Shown: positions 1-9,384 of the stretch, in pieces | Layout: every line of letters starts with the position of its first letter | Position numbering within the stretch: position 1 is the stretch's first letter | NCBI RefSeq assembly: GCF_002933275.1 | Contig: NZ_PSSX01000001.1 | Location: 372,001 to 436,000 of the forward strand | Source of the DNA: Marinobacter maroccanus | GTDB taxonomy: Bacteria; Pseudomonadota; Gammaproteobacteria; Pseudomonadales; Oleiphilaceae | Length of the DNA: 64,000 nt | Direction of reading: 5' to 3' | Notes under the pieces: model-generated | Databases searched by the model: none | What the model saw: only the letters and a program-made list of their open reading frames with translations | Told to the model about the DNA's origin: nothing | Position numbers and translations under genes: made by a program

Positions 1-1
1 T

Positions 2-493
2 GAAACGGCCTATTACCGGGTTGGGGAGATGTTGCCCGGCAATGCCGAGCTGGCGGAAGTGGAGCCCGGGCGTATTCTGATTCGTCGGGGCGGGCGATAC
101 GAGACCCTGACGTTTGAAGAACAGGTAAGCTCAGATCTGGTTGCAGAGGTGGCCGCCGAGCCGGCAGAATCAGGGCCGGATGCATTCCTGGCCAGCGCCC
201 GCGAACAGATTGACAGCCAGGGCATTGCCGCACTGGCGCCCTTCGGGTTGAGCCCGGTGGACGACAGCGGTATGTCCGGGTATGTATACGACGGCTCTAA
301 CGCCATGCTCAATGCCGTCAACCTGCAGGCCGGTGATGTGATAACCGCCATCAACGGTCAGCGACTGGGTGATATCAGCCAGGACAAGGCCCTGCTTGAG
401 AACTGGCGGGGCCAGGCCCAGCTGGAAATAGAAATCGAGCGTGACGGATCCATCCTCACCATCAGTTATGCCATACCCGAGCAGTGGCGCTGA
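2..493 (+). CDS. gspC: Type II secretion system protein C, C-terminal part (5' end outside window)
   Basis: This is the last 163 residues of an inner-membrane type II secretion component. The reading frame is open from the first in-frame codon at base 2, so the start lies outside the window. The visible part has the end of the periplasmic homology region (PGRILIRRGGRYETL) and then a PDZ-like domain with the typical stretch AVNLQAGDVITAINGQ. GspC links the inner-membrane platform to the secretin GspD, and the next gene is gspD, as is usual. The stop codon lies 33 bases before the chosen gspD start. The identification rests on the PDZ fold pattern plus gene order. Confidence 0.85.
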   Translation, partial: ETAYYRVGEMLPGNAELAEVEPGRILIRRGGRYETLTFEEQVSSDLVAEVAAEPAESGPDAFLASAREQIDSQGIAALAPFGLSPVDDSGMSGYVYDGSNAMLNAVNLQAGDVITAINGQRLGDISQDKALLENWRGQAQLEIEIERDGSILTISYAIPEQWR

Positions 494-525
494 CCGGGTT
501 CATCGAAACAGGACGAAATCGCCAG

Positions 526-2478
526 ATGTATAACCACAAGATCAATCTTTTGCGGGCCATTGTCCTGCTTGTTCTCCTTCCCTTTATGTCCCTCGCGCAC
601 GGGCAGGAAGCCGAGACATGGCGGCTGAATCTCAAAGACGCCGATATCCGTGCCTTCGTGACCCAGGTGGCCGATATTACCGGGTACAGTTTTGTGGTGG
701 ATCCGAGGGTGAAGGGCAAGGTCACCGTGCTGTCCAGCGCGCCCATGAACAAGGATGAGATTTACGACCTGTTCCTGGCGGTTCTGAACGTTCACGGCTT
801 TACCGCCATCCCCGGGCAGGAAGTGATCAAGGTGGTTCAGCAGGTCGACGCCAAGCAGTCGGCGGAAATCCTGGAGCGATTTTCCGAAACACCCTCCGAG
901 CAGCTGATTACCCGGGTTATCCAGATTGACAACGCCAACGCCCTGGAGCTGGTGCCGATTCTGCGCCCGCTGGTGGCGAAGTATGGCCACCTAGCCGGAG
1001 TTGCCGCTGCCAACGCGCTGATCATCAGCGATCATTCCTCAAATATCCAGCGTATCGAGCAGATTGTCCGGGAGCTGGATAGCCCGTCCAAGTACGAAGT
1101 CGAAGTCATCCAGCTTAAGGAAGCCTGGGTGGGCGATATGGTTACGCTGCTTCAGGAACTGGCCCCGGATGAACTGGGTCGGGCCGGGGGTGACAATGCC
1201 GCCAGAAAGTACAGCATTACCGCGGACGAGCGCAGTAACCGTCTCATTCTGCGGGGCGACGAAACCTTCCGTGACAAGATGCGAGGCCTGATCCGGCAGT
1301 TGGATCAGCCTTCAGCCACCGGTGGCGCTACCAAGGTGCTGCGGCTGAAGCACGCCGATGCCAAGAATCTCACTGAAATTCTCAAGGGTGTGATGGGCGA
1401 GCTGGTCAAAGAAGGCTCAGGGTCAGGGGGCTCCGCTGGAGGCTCACGGCCGCAAAGCAATTTCGCGGTTTTCGCCGATGAAGGGCTGAACGCACTGGTG
1501 GTTCGAGGCGAGCCATCCCTGATGCAGGAAGCGGAACAGATTGTGGCAGCACTGGATGTGCGTCGTGCCCAGGTCATGATTGAGGCAGCCATTGTCGAGA
1601 TCAGTGACGAACTGGGCCAGGATCTGGGCGTGCAGGTTGCGGTGGGTGACGAGTCCGGCGAATCCACGCCGGTCGCCGGTACCAACTTCGGCAACGTGGG
1701 TCGCAGCCTGGGTGAGGTGCTTAGCGCGATTCTGAGCGGATCTGCCATTACCCCCGCAACGGGCGGCATCACCGTTGGGGCCGGCCAGCGAAACGAGAAT
1801 GGAGTAAGTTGGGGGATTCTCCTGCAGGCGCTTTCTACCTCGGCGGCTGCCAACCTCCTTTCCACGCCGAGTATCATTACCCTGGATAATCAGGAATCGG
1901 AAATTATTGTGGGCCAGAACGTGCCGTTCCGCACCGGGCAGTCTACTGTCACCGGCGATGGCACCACCAACCCATTTACCACCATCGAGCGTCGCGATAT
2001 TGGTCTGACCCTCAAAGTCACCCCGACCATCAGCGCCGATGGCCTGGTTCGACTGGTGGTGGAGCAGACCACGGAGAGCGTGGCCGACAGCATCGAGAAT
2101 GCCTCGGATATCGTCACCAACAAGCGGGAAATCAAGACCACGGTGCTCGCCGACGACGGTGAGACCATTGTCCTGGGTGGTTTGACCCGTGATGATTATC
2201 AGGTCAACAAGAGCAAGGTGCCCCTTCTGGGCGACATACCGTTTATCGGGCGTCTGTTCTCATCGGAATCGGAGCGCCGGGTGAAGCGTAACCTGCTGGT
2301 GTTCCTGCGCCCGAAAATCATGCTGGGCAAGGAGGAAGCCGTTGCGGCTACTTCCGACAAGTTCAATCAGCTGTGGGATGTCAATCTGAACATCCGTGAA
2401 AAGCTGGGTATCCCCATCGAAGAGCAGCGCCCGACAGTGGACGCGCTGTTCGAAGACGGAAGCTCCCGGGTTCAGTAA
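526..2478 (+). CDS. gspD: Type II secretion system secretin GspD
   Basis: This is the outer-membrane secretin of the type II secretion system, about 650 residues and normal for the family. The chosen ATG at 526 gives a classic signal peptide (hydrophobic stretch, then LAHGQ near residue 27); an in-frame ATG at 484 would add an implausible charged leader. Next come an N0 domain (WRLNLKDADIRAFV), repeated N1-N3 domains with several VIQIDNANA-like segments, and a Gly/Ser-rich loop in N3. The C-terminal secretin core has the conserved VPLLGDIPFIGRLF. The downstream gene is convergent, so the usual gspE-M genes are not on this side. Confidence 0.95.
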   Translation: MYNHKINLLRAIVLLVLLPFMSLAHGQEAETWRLNLKDADIRAFVTQVADITGYSFVVDPRVKGKVTVLSSAPMNKDEIYDLFLAVLNVHGFTAIPGQEVIKVVQQVDAKQSAEILERFSETPSEQLITRVIQIDNANALELVPILRPLVAKYGHLAGVAAANALIISDHSSNIQRIEQIVRELDSPSKYEVEVIQLKEAWVGDMVTLLQELAPDELGRAGGDNAARKYSITADERSNRLILRGDETFRDKMRGLIRQLDQPSATGGATKVLRLKHADAKNLTEILKGVMGELVKEGSGSGGSAGGSRPQSNFAVFADEGLNALVVRGEPSLMQEAEQIVAALDVRRAQVMIEAAIVEISDELGQDLGVQVAVGDESGESTPVAGTNFGNVGRSLGEVLSAILSGSAITPATGGITVGAGQRNENGVSWGILLQALSTSAAANLLSTPSIITLDNQESEIIVGQNVPFRTGQSTVTGDGTTNPFTTIERRDIGLTLKVTPTISADGLVRLVVEQTTESVADSIENASDIVTNKREIKTTVLADDGETIVLGGLTRDDYQVNKSKVPLLGDIPFIGRLFSSESERRVKRNLLVFLRPKIMLGKEEAVAATSDKFNQLWDVNLNIREKLGIPIEEQRPTVDALFEDGSSRVQ

Positions 2479-2482
2479 TTCC

Positions 2483-4480
2483 TCAGACAGCCAGTGGCGG
2501 CATCGGACAATCCATCTGGTCCGCCACCAGTCGCATCAGTTCGTATTCCCGGGTTTCCACTTTCCCGTCGCGGGTGATGCAGTGCCCGCAGGCATCAATG
2601 ATCGCCGGTTTCAGCAGAGGCGAAAGGCCGTTCAGCGCAGTCAACGCCTCCCGTAACTGGCGCATGGTGACTTTCTCCAGAACAGGTTCAACACCATCCT
2701 TCGCATTCATGAAACCTGCCATGGCTTCCCGGTAGAGTTTTTCGGCGTCAGCCCGGGAGGCAGAGCCAGCCCGTGCCATCAGGCTCAGGAGGCGCTGCAG
2801 GGCCGGCATGACCGGTTTGTAGCTCTTGTAGCGGACCGGTACTACTCTGGCTGCCTCATCGCCCAGGTGGCGTGACAGGAAGCTTGTCAGAGCCAGTTCG
2901 AACAGGGTGACCCGGTTATCCGCGGCGACCAGCTTCTGGACATTGGTGATCAGTATTTCCCGTTCTTCCGGGTCCAGCTTGCGCAGCGCTGGCATGGCCA
3001 GCTCAAGAGCAGGGAAGCGGACGCCCTCACCAATGGTTCTCAGCGCCGGCAGCAGTTTTTCCAACAGGTCCGGCTGGCTGCCCAATACCGGGTGAGATGG
3101 CAGCAGGTTCAGTCGTTCCATTTGCTGCGGGCGCGGCAGTTCACTGATCAGCATGGCATAGCAAAGCTGTGTTGCTCCCGCGCGGGTGTAGAGCAGGTTT
3201 CGGAAGGTGGCTGGCAGTCGCTCCAGGAAGCGCAATGCGAAATCTTCGCTTTGCCGATTGATGGTTCCCACCTGATCTGAAAATTTCCGGCCCGGCTTTA
3301 TGGTCTTCTCCGGGCTGGATGCGAGTGGCGAGGTTCTCCCGCTCCTACCGGTGACAGACCCGAGGATGTCGGATGCCGCGCCGGTGAACCCCGCTGCTCC
3401 GGCTTCCGATGCAGACGCAGATCCGCGGTACAGGCCGGCACCTGGCTCGGTGTCGCGAAGCCGGCTTCGTAGCCTGGCCAGCATTCCCGGTTGAATGGCG
3501 TTGATACGCTCATCGATCGGCGGATGGGATGCCAGCAGCGAGGTAAACTTCATCCGGGCACTCTCGCCAAAGCACATGTGGTTCATGTCGCTGGCGTGGC
3601 TGGTGGTGTCCAGATAGCCGCCTTTCATGCCGATCTTGAACAGGGCGCCGCCGATACCCTCGGGGTTACGGGTAAACTGCACGGAGGAGGCATCTGCCAG
3701 CATCTCCCGCTGCCTGGAGACCGCCGCCTGTATCAGCCGGCCAAAGAAAACCCCCACATAGCCGATCACGAACAGGGCGAGGCCGATAATGCCCATGGCC
3801 GCCTGGGCCCGCCCGTCCCGGGACCGGCCCACTCGGTGACCACGGTAAAAGGAAGCCCGAAGCAGGAAGCCACCGATCTGGCCGATCATCAGGATACCGG
3901 CGAGCAGGGCAATGAGACGGACGTTCAGCCGCATGTCCCCGTTGAAAATATGGCTGAATTCGTGAGCAACCACGCCCTGCAGTTCGTCTCGCGACAGCTG
4001 GGTGATGGCGCCGTGGGTGACGACCATGACGGCTTCGCCGGGCGTATAGCCTGCTACGAAGGCATTGATGCCGGTTTCCTGGTCCATCACATAGAGTTCC
4101 GGCACCGAAACACCGCTGGCAATGGCCATTTCCTCGACAATGTTGCGCAGTTTGCGCTCGTCACTGTCCCGGGTATCGGGATCAATCGGTCGCGCGCCGA
4201 CCATTTTGGCCACCCGGTCGCCGCCGCCGGCCAGGTCAACCCAGCGGAGCAGGGAGCCCAGAACAATCAGGGCGACAACGGTAACGGCCGTCAGAAGGCC
4301 ATGATTGGAGAGCAGCCAATGATGGAACGCGAGACCGGAGGATTCGCTGCGGGTCACGAAATAGCCGACAAGACAGACGGCGAGCGTAATAAACGCGACC
4401 GCCGTCAGGAAAAGGAATACCAGCAGACTGGTGTTGCGCCGGGCGTGGGCCTGGCGCTGAAAGAAACCGGGATGAGCCAT
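2483..4480 (-). CDS. M48 family membrane metalloprotease (HtpX/Ste24-like) with long C-terminal extension
   Basis: This is a 665-residue membrane zinc protease. The zinc motif HEFSH is at residues 173-177, and the likely third ligand is Glu259 in the segment REMLADASSVQF. Two hydrophobic segments lie before the catalytic domain (about residues 18-43 and 60-78) and two after it (about 190-208 and 228-248). The roughly 350-residue C-terminal region after the peptidase is longer than in HtpX and looks soluble and helical. It is followed closely upstream by a lemA gene in the same direction (11-base gap), a pairing seen in many bacteria. The substrate is unknown; a role in envelope protein quality control is inferred from the family. 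Confidence 0.9.
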   Translation of the reverse strand: MAHPGFFQRQAHARRNTSLLVFLFLTAVAFITLAVCLVGYFVTRSESSGLAFHHWLLSNHGLLTAVTVVALIVLGSLLRWVDLAGGGDRVAKMVGARPIDPDTRDSDERKLRNIVEEMAIASGVSVPELYVMDQETGINAFVAGYTPGEAVMVVTHGAITQLSRDELQGVVAHEFSHIFNGDMRLNVRLIALLAGILMIGQIGGFLLRASFYRGHRVGRSRDGRAQAAMGIIGLALFVIGYVGVFFGRLIQAAVSRQREMLADASSVQFTRNPEGIGGALFKIGMKGGYLDTTSHASDMNHMCFGESARMKFTSLLASHPPIDERINAIQPGMLARLRSRLRDTEPGAGLYRGSASASEAGAAGFTGAASDILGSVTGRSGRTSPLASSPEKTIKPGRKFSDQVGTINRQSEDFALRFLERLPATFRNLLYTRAGATQLCYAMLISELPRPQQMERLNLLPSHPVLGSQPDLLEKLLPALRTIGEGVRFPALELAMPALRKLDPEEREILITNVQKLVAADNRVTLFELALTSFLSRHLGDEAARVVPVRYKSYKPVMPALQRLLSLMARAGSASRADAEKLYREAMAGFMNAKDGVEPVLEKVTMRQLREALTALNGLSPLLKPAIIDACGHCITRDGKVETREYELMRLVADQMDCPMPPLAV

Positions 4481-4491
4481 GCCTCAGGGCC

Positions 4492-5079
4492 TCAGAAGGC
4501 CACTTTCGGTGCCTGACGGGCTTCCGGTGATTCCAGTTCCAGTTGCGACGTTTCCTTGAACGCAAACATGCCCGCAATCACGTTGTTGGGAAACTGCTCC
4601 CGGAAAATGTTGTAGCTCATTACGCCGTCGTTATAGGCCTGGCGAGCAAAGGCGACGCGGTTCTCGGTGCTGGAGAGTTCTTCCATCAGTTGCTGGATGG
4701 TTTCATTGGCCTTCAGCTCCGGATAGTTCTCCGCCACGGCGTAAAAGTTGGCAAGGGCTTTGGTCAGCAGGTTCTCGGCGCTGCCCAGGCGCTGGATCTT
4801 GGTTCCGTCGCCTGGATCCTTGGCGGCATCCTTTTGGGCGCTGACTGCATTGTTACGGGCTTCCATCACCTGGGTGAGGGTGCTTTTCTCATGGTTCAGA
4901 TAGGCTTTTGCGGCTTCCACCAGGTTCGGAATCAGGTCGTGCCGACGCTGCAGTTGCACATCTATCTGGGCAAACCCGTTCTTGAACTGGTTGCGCAGGG
5001 AAACCAGGCGGTTGTAAATAAAGACCAGATAGAAAACAACGACGGCAATGACAATCACGCCGATAACTGTGGTTCCCAT
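4492..5079 (-). CDS. lemA: LemA family protein
   Basis: This 195-residue protein has one N-terminal membrane segment (about residues 4-23) and a helical domain facing the cytoplasm or periplasm. Family signatures are visible: YNRLVSLRNQFKNGFAQIDV, then QRRHDLIPNLVEAAKAY, and a late LKANETIQQLMEELSSTENRVAF given here in pieces (LKANE, IQQLMEEL, STENRVAF). LemA proteins have no firmly known biochemical activity. The gene sits directly upstream of the M48 protease on the same strand, so the two are probably cotranscribed and work together at the membrane. Confidence 0.92.
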   Translation of the reverse strand: MGTTVIGVIVIAVVVFYLVFIYNRLVSLRNQFKNGFAQIDVQLQRRHDLIPNLVEAAKAYLNHEKSTLTQVMEARNNAVSAQKDAAKDPGDGTKIQRLGSAENLLTKALANFYAVAENYPELKANETIQQLMEELSSTENRVAFARQAYNDGVMSYNIFREQFPNNVIAGMFAFKETSQLELESPEARQAPKVAF

Positions 5080-5101
5080 GGCAACTCCTCAGGGTGATGG
5101 T

Positions 5102-7162
5102 TCAGACGTTATTTTCCACGATTTGCTCGTGGAAACCTTTTACAAAGGTCTCAAATTCACGCGGCGGCAACGGCTTGCTGAAGAAATAGCCCTGGGCCAG
5201 CTTGCAGCCGCGCTGACTCAGGTAGTATTCCTGTTCGGCCGTTTCCACACCTTCAGCAACCACGGACAGATTCAGACTCTTGCCAAGATCGATGATGGTG
5301 TTTGCGATTCGGGTGTCTTCCTCATTGACCAGGAGGTCCCGGATAAACTGTTTGTCGATCTTCAGATGCTGCACCGGCATCTGTTTGAGGTAGGTAAGGG
5401 AAGAGTAGCCGGTGCCAAAGTCGTCCACTGCGATGCTGATTCCGGCCTTGTTAAGCCTGTGGAGTTTGGCCACAGCATCTGAAAGGTTGGTCATGAAGCT
5501 GGTTTCGGTCACCTCAAGTTCCAGTCGCCCGGCAGGAATCTTGTGTCGTCGCAAGGTGTCGAGGATGTCATCGACGATGGTTTCCTGGCGCAACTGTACC
5601 GCTGAGAGGTTCACGGCAATGCGCAGTGGAGTGCCATCGGATGCCCAGCGTGCCGCCTGCCAACAGGCCTGGTCCAGAACCCACTGGCCAATTTCAACAA
5701 TGGAGCCATTCGTTTCGGCGACGGGAATGAAAAAGTCGGGAGGAACCATGCCGCGAGTCGGGTGATCCCAGCGCAGCAACGCCTCGGCCCCGATCACACG
5801 TTTGCTTTCAAGGTTGATCTGGGGTTGATAAACCAGGTGCAACTGGTGGTTGGCCAGCGCCTGGGACAGATCCTTTTCCAGTTGCTTCCGGTCCCGGATT
5901 TCCTGATCAATGCTGGCAACGTAGAACTGGAAGTGGTTGTGGCCGTTCTGCTTGGCCAGGGTCATGGTCTGTTCGGCACTCTGAAGTAGCCGGTCTGGCT
6001 GGTTGGTGTCAGACGGGTACAGCGCAACGCCCATGGTAGCCGTCATTGAAATGCTCTGCTCCTCGACCAGCATGGGCGCGCTGATACAGGCAAGGATGCG
6101 CTCGGCCGTGTCCGCCGCCTGGAACCCGTCCCGGAGTCCTTTCTGAACAATCACGAACTGATCGCTGCCCAGGCGGGCAATGGTAAAGCGGGCGTTGTCC
6201 AGCTTGTTGGTCAGCCGGTCTGCGACCGTCTGCAGGATAAGATCGCCAGAGCGGAAACCACACTGCTCGTTCACCGACTTGAAGTCGTCAATGCCGCAGA
6301 CAATCAGAGACAGCTGAGAGTTGCGTTTGTTGGCCTCCTCAATGTCCCGCTCCAGCAATTCCATAAAGGTATCCCGGCTGGGCAGGCCGGTGAGCTGATC
6401 GTAGCGGGACAGGCGGCTTACCCGATCCTCGGCCTCGCGATGACGTTTCTGGCTGTCACCAATGGCGACCAGGAGATTGTTGGTGGCGTTTACCCACAGC
6501 CCCAGCTCGTCGCTCTGATGGCCGGGTGGCGTAGTGACCAGGCGGTCATCCGGGTGAGCCGGGTCCACCTGCTTCACGGAACTGACGATTCTGAGAAGTG
6601 GGCGCGTCAGAAGCAGATGGAAAACATAAAAAAGCACCATCCCGAGGATGAGGGCCGTCGCTATACCGGACGCGAAGGTGACTGCCGCCCGGTCGAGCCA
6701 GGTGCGCGCAGCCGGTGCCGTATCGTAATGAACATCCAGGTAGCCGTAGACATCCTCCGGATTACCTTCCCGGAAAAGAGGTTCCCGGAACATGCGTTCC
6801 GCATCGAAGAAGGGATCGGTAACCGGGCGAAAGGCGGTTTGCTGCAAAGGACGGTCGCGATTACCGAGTGGCTCGCCTTCCGGATGAACGATTCGGGCCA
6901 TGTGTATCGCTTCCTTCGCAAAGAGACCGTCCACCACTTGCTGGGCGAGTTCGGCATCTATGCTGAACACTGCCTGGGTGGCGGCGTCTTTTACCATCGC
7001 GATTGTCTGCTCGGCGTCATTGTCCAGCCCCCTGGACACGCGCTGGGCATCCAGAATGACCTGTATGGTGCTGACAATTACGCCACTGACAAGGGCCACG
7101 GCAAGAATCCACCGTAAGATTCGATAGCCCAGGCGATGTTCAACCTCGAAGGAGTTTTGCAT
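5102..7162 (-). CDS. Membrane GGDEF-EAL protein; EAL intact, GGDEF degenerate
   Basis: This 686-residue cyclic-di-GMP signalling protein has a membrane segment near residues 15-36, a periplasmic sensor region, a second membrane segment near 162-187, a HAMP-like linker, a GGDEF domain and a C-terminal EAL domain. The GGDEF signature reads LGSDQF (331-336), so cyclase activity is doubtful. The EAL domain keeps its motifs: EALLRW starting at 460, DDFGTGYSSL, and VVAEGVET. The likely activity is therefore c-di-GMP hydrolysis, with the GGDEF domain as a possible GTP-binding regulator. The gene stands alone, with 284 bases to the next gene upstream. Confidence 0.92.
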   Translation of the reverse strand: MQNSFEVEHRLGYRILRWILAVALVSGVIVSTIQVILDAQRVSRGLDNDAEQTIAMVKDAATQAVFSIDAELAQQVVDGLFAKEAIHMARIVHPEGEPLGNRDRPLQQTAFRPVTDPFFDAERMFREPLFREGNPEDVYGYLDVHYDTAPAARTWLDRAAVTFASGIATALILGMVLFYVFHLLLTRPLLRIVSSVKQVDPAHPDDRLVTTPPGHQSDELGLWVNATNNLLVAIGDSQKRHREAEDRVSRLSRYDQLTGLPSRDTFMELLERDIEEANKRNSQLSLIVCGIDDFKSVNEQCGFRSGDLILQTVADRLTNKLDNARFTIARLGSDQFVIVQKGLRDGFQAADTAERILACISAPMLVEEQSISMTATMGVALYPSDTNQPDRLLQSAEQTMTLAKQNGHNHFQFYVASIDQEIRDRKQLEKDLSQALANHQLHLVYQPQINLESKRVIGAEALLRWDHPTRGMVPPDFFIPVAETNGSIVEIGQWVLDQACWQAARWASDGTPLRIAVNLSAVQLRQETIVDDILDTLRRHKIPAGRLELEVTETSFMTNLSDAVAKLHRLNKAGISIAVDDFGTGYSSLTYLKQMPVQHLKIDKQFIRDLLVNEEDTRIANTIIDLGKSLNLSVVAEGVETAEQEYYLSQRGCKLAQGYFFSKPLPPREFETFVKGFHEQIVENNV

Positions 7163-7376
7163 TCAAGCCTGTCTTATTCCGATTATGCAGGACGATCGTT
7201 CCGCACTGCTCAGGGCGAAAATGTCGCACGTCGGGCGATGTGCTTGGGGCCTCACCCTGATTATTGTTGCTAAGTATGGTTCACAGTTGCGATATCTTCA
7301 TTGAGTATCGGCGATTTTTTCAAAGATTTCAGGGTGTGGTTGTATCAAATTGTAATTGCTCTGGTATGACAGACAC

Positions 7377-7405
7377 AAAAACGCCCGCCGGGGGGCGGGC
7401 GTTTC
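7377..7405 (-). terminator. Rho-independent terminator of sodB
   Basis: A 9-bp GC-rich stem (ACGCCCGCC at 7381-7389 paired with 7394-7402) has a four-base loop. Read on the minus strand it is followed by a T run. It lies about 42 bases past the sodB stop codon. Confidence 0.88.
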
Positions 7406-7446
7406 AACACAGCCTGTACAGACTATGTCTGGAAGCGGAGCTTCGA

Positions 7447-8025
7447 TCAGGCCAGGTTTTCGTTCACGAAATCCCAGTTGACCAGGTTCCAGAAAGCTTC
7501 CAGGTAGTTCGGACGGGAGTTGCGGTAGTCGATGTAGTACGCGTGCTCCCAAACGTCGACGGTCAGCACCGGTTTGTCGGCGCCGGTCAGCGGCGTTTCA
7601 GCGTTGCTGGTGTTAACGATGCCAACACTGCCGTCGGCTTTCTTCACCAGCCAGGTCCAGCCAGAACCAAAGTTGTTGGCGGCCTTGTCGTTGAATTCTT
7701 TCTTGAAGTCTTCGAAAGAGCCGAACGCCTTCTCAATGGCTTCCTTGGCTGCACCGGTCGGCTCACCACCACCGTTCGGGCTCAGGCAGTGCCAGTAGAA
7801 GGTGTGGTTCCAGACCTGTGCGGCGTTGTTGAACAGCGGGCCGCTGGCGCTCTTGATGATGTCTTCAAGAGACTTGTTGGCGTTGTCAGTACCTTCGATC
7901 AGGCCATTGAGCTTGGTGACGTAGGTGTTGTGATGCTTGCCGTAATGGTACTCAAGAGTTTCCTGAGAGATGTGCGGTTCCAGTGCGTTCTTTTCATAAG
8001 GCAGTGCGGGAAGTTCAAATGCCAT
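7447..8025 (-). CDS. sodB: Superoxide dismutase [Fe]
   Basis: This 192-residue cytoplasmic enzyme converts superoxide to peroxide and oxygen. The N-terminus MAFELPALPYEKNALEPHIS is almost the textbook FeSOD start. Metal ligands are visible: His27 in EYHYGKHH, His in WNHTFYW, and Asp and His in DVWEHAYY. The sequence NNAAQVWNHTFYW places the outer-sphere Gln in the N-terminal domain, which is typical of iron-type rather than manganese-type enzymes. It appears monocistronic, with its own promoter and a strong terminator. Confidence 0.97.
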   Translation of the reverse strand: MAFELPALPYEKNALEPHISQETLEYHYGKHHNTYVTKLNGLIEGTDNANKSLEDIIKSASGPLFNNAAQVWNHTFYWHCLSPNGGGEPTGAAKEAIEKAFGSFEDFKKEFNDKAANNFGSGWTWLVKKADGSVGIVNTSNAETPLTGADKPVLTVDVWEHAYYIDYRNSRPNYLEAFWNLVNWDFVNENLA

Positions 8026-8072
8026 GAGGTCGTTCTCCCTGTCTCTCTGTTTATGTTGATGTACGTGAACCC

Positions 8073-8100
8073 AATATAGGGTCGATTTGCTTCAGATCAA
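8073..8100 (-). promoter_or_regulatory. Predicted sigma-70 promoter of sodB
   Basis: On the minus strand, TTGATC (8095-8100) is followed after 16 bases by TATATT (8073-8078), about 48 bases before the sodB start. The -35 box overlaps the last codons of purK. This is pattern-based only. Confidence 0.55.
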
Positions 8101-9215
8101 CCCTTTGGTGTTAAAGAACTTTTAAACTCGGGGCTACCGGGCAGGAACTGCGCGCAGTTCTTCACCCGCCACACCAGTTCTTCATAACTGTCGGCCAGTA
8201 TGTTCACATGGCCCAGCTTCCGGCCCGGCCGTTCACCTTTATTATAGAGGTGAACATGGGCATAGGGCAGTTCGAGAATGCGGTCGATGTCGCCATGCTC
8301 GCCGATGATATTGATCATGCAGCTTACGCCACGGGGCGCAACATTCCCAAGAGGGTGTCCGCTCACCGCGCGGATATGGTTCTCGAACTGGCTGGTCATT
8401 GCCCCTTCAATGGTCCAGTGCCCGGAATTGTGAACCCTGGGGGCCATCTCGTTGGCTACCAGGCCATCGGCCGTCTCGAACAGTTCCAGTGTTAATACGC
8501 CGACATAATCCAATTCGTTCAGCAGTGCCTTGATGTATCGTTCGGCATCTTCCTGAACATGCTTTGCAAGTTTTGGCGCCGGGGCAATCGAGTAACGCAG
8601 AATCCCCTCGTGGTGGGTATTCTCCGCCATCGGGTAGAATGCCAGCTCACCGTCTTCAGCCCGGACGGCGATAATCGATACTTCCCGGTGGAAGTCGACA
8701 AACTTTTCTACGATCAGGCGCGGGTGGCCGATGGATTCCCAGGCGGCCTCTGCCTCCTCGGGCGTTCTGAGCACAGCCTGGCCTTTGCCGTCATAGCCTT
8801 CGGTGTTGGATTTCGCCACTACCGGGCAGCCAAGTTCCTCGGCAGCGGCTTTCAATGAGGCGGCGCTATCGGCAATTTTCCATTCGGGCGTGGGGATGCC
8901 CAGTTGGCCGAACAGGGTTTTTTCGGCTTCCCGGTTCTGGCACACCTGCAGGGCGCGAGGACACGGGTGGACCGGTTTGTGGGCGGCGATTTTCTCAGCC
9001 ACCTCTACCGGCAGGTGTTCAAACTCATAGGTAACGCGGTCGACGCGGGAGAGGAAGTCATCCAGGTATTCGCCGTCCCGGTCGATAATGACTTCACCAA
9101 GGCCGGCACTGGGGCTGCCGGACATGTCGTAGAAAACAAAGGTCTTGGCCAGTGGGTATCCGGCCAGTGCCAGCATTCTTCCCAGTTGGCCGGCTCCCAG
9201 TACACCAATTCTCAT
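8097..9215 (-). CDS. purK: 5-(carboxyamino)imidazole ribonucleotide synthase
   Basis: This ATP-grasp enzyme of de novo purine synthesis (372 residues) carboxylates AIR to N5-CAIR using ATP and bicarbonate; PurE then rearranges the product. The start MRIGVLGAGQLGRMLALAG is characteristic. The ATG at 9215 is preceded by an AGGAG about 7 bases upstream, so it is preferred over the in-frame ATG at 9242. The ATP-grasp core is seen as VVAKSNTEGYDGKGQ and later NEMAPRVHNSGHWT. It is downstream of purE on the same strand, but the two are separated by 169 bases holding a palindromic repeat element. Confidence 0.96.
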   Translation of the reverse strand: MRIGVLGAGQLGRMLALAGYPLAKTFVFYDMSGSPSAGLGEVIIDRDGEYLDDFLSRVDRVTYEFEHLPVEVAEKIAAHKPVHPCPRALQVCQNREAEKTLFGQLGIPTPEWKIADSAASLKAAAEELGCPVVAKSNTEGYDGKGQAVLRTPEEAEAAWESIGHPRLIVEKFVDFHREVSIIAVRAEDGELAFYPMAENTHHEGILRYSIAPAPKLAKHVQEDAERYIKALLNELDYVGVLTLELFETADGLVANEMAPRVHNSGHWTIEGAMTSQFENHIRAVSGHPLGNVAPRGVSCMINIIGEHGDIDRILELPYAHVHLYNKGERPGRKLGHVNILADSYEELVWRVKNCAQFLPGSPEFKSSLTPKG

Positions 9216-9266
9216 TTGTGTTCTCCTGCCTCTGTTCGGCATTTTTCAAAAGTTGGGGAAGCGGGC

Positions 9267-9358
9267 GGGGCCGTGTGTCCAAAACTGTAGAGGGCCATGG
9301 ATGGCCCGAAACAAGCGCACATGGACGTGCTTGTAGCGTGTTTTGGACACACGGCCCC
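9267..9358 (-). repeat. Palindromic intergenic element, copy A (short form), between purE and purK
   Basis: A perfect 19-bp inverted repeat (9267-9285 and 9340-9358; arm begins GGGGCCGTGTGTCC) encloses two smaller hairpins. Read on the minus strand, the first contains GCTACAAGCACGTCC then ATGTGCGCTTG, and the second is GGGCCATCCATGGCCC. The core is shared with copies at 9957, 51514 and 51869; the outer arms are not. It lies 27 bases past the purE stop, in the sense orientation of purE. Confidence 0.85.
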
Positions 9359-9384
9359 GGGCGCTTCTTGCTCCGAATCTAGCG

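Noticed and set aside
7221..7262. A stretch (GTGCTTGGGGCCTCACCC) resembling part of the long-form module
   Set aside because: The match is short, gapped and lacks the arms and core; it may be chance.
9267..9358. Treating the palindromic elements as integron attC sites
   Set aside because: Attachment sites conserve the outer boxes and vary inside; here the inside is conserved and the outer arms vary, and no GTTRRRY-type core sites are present.
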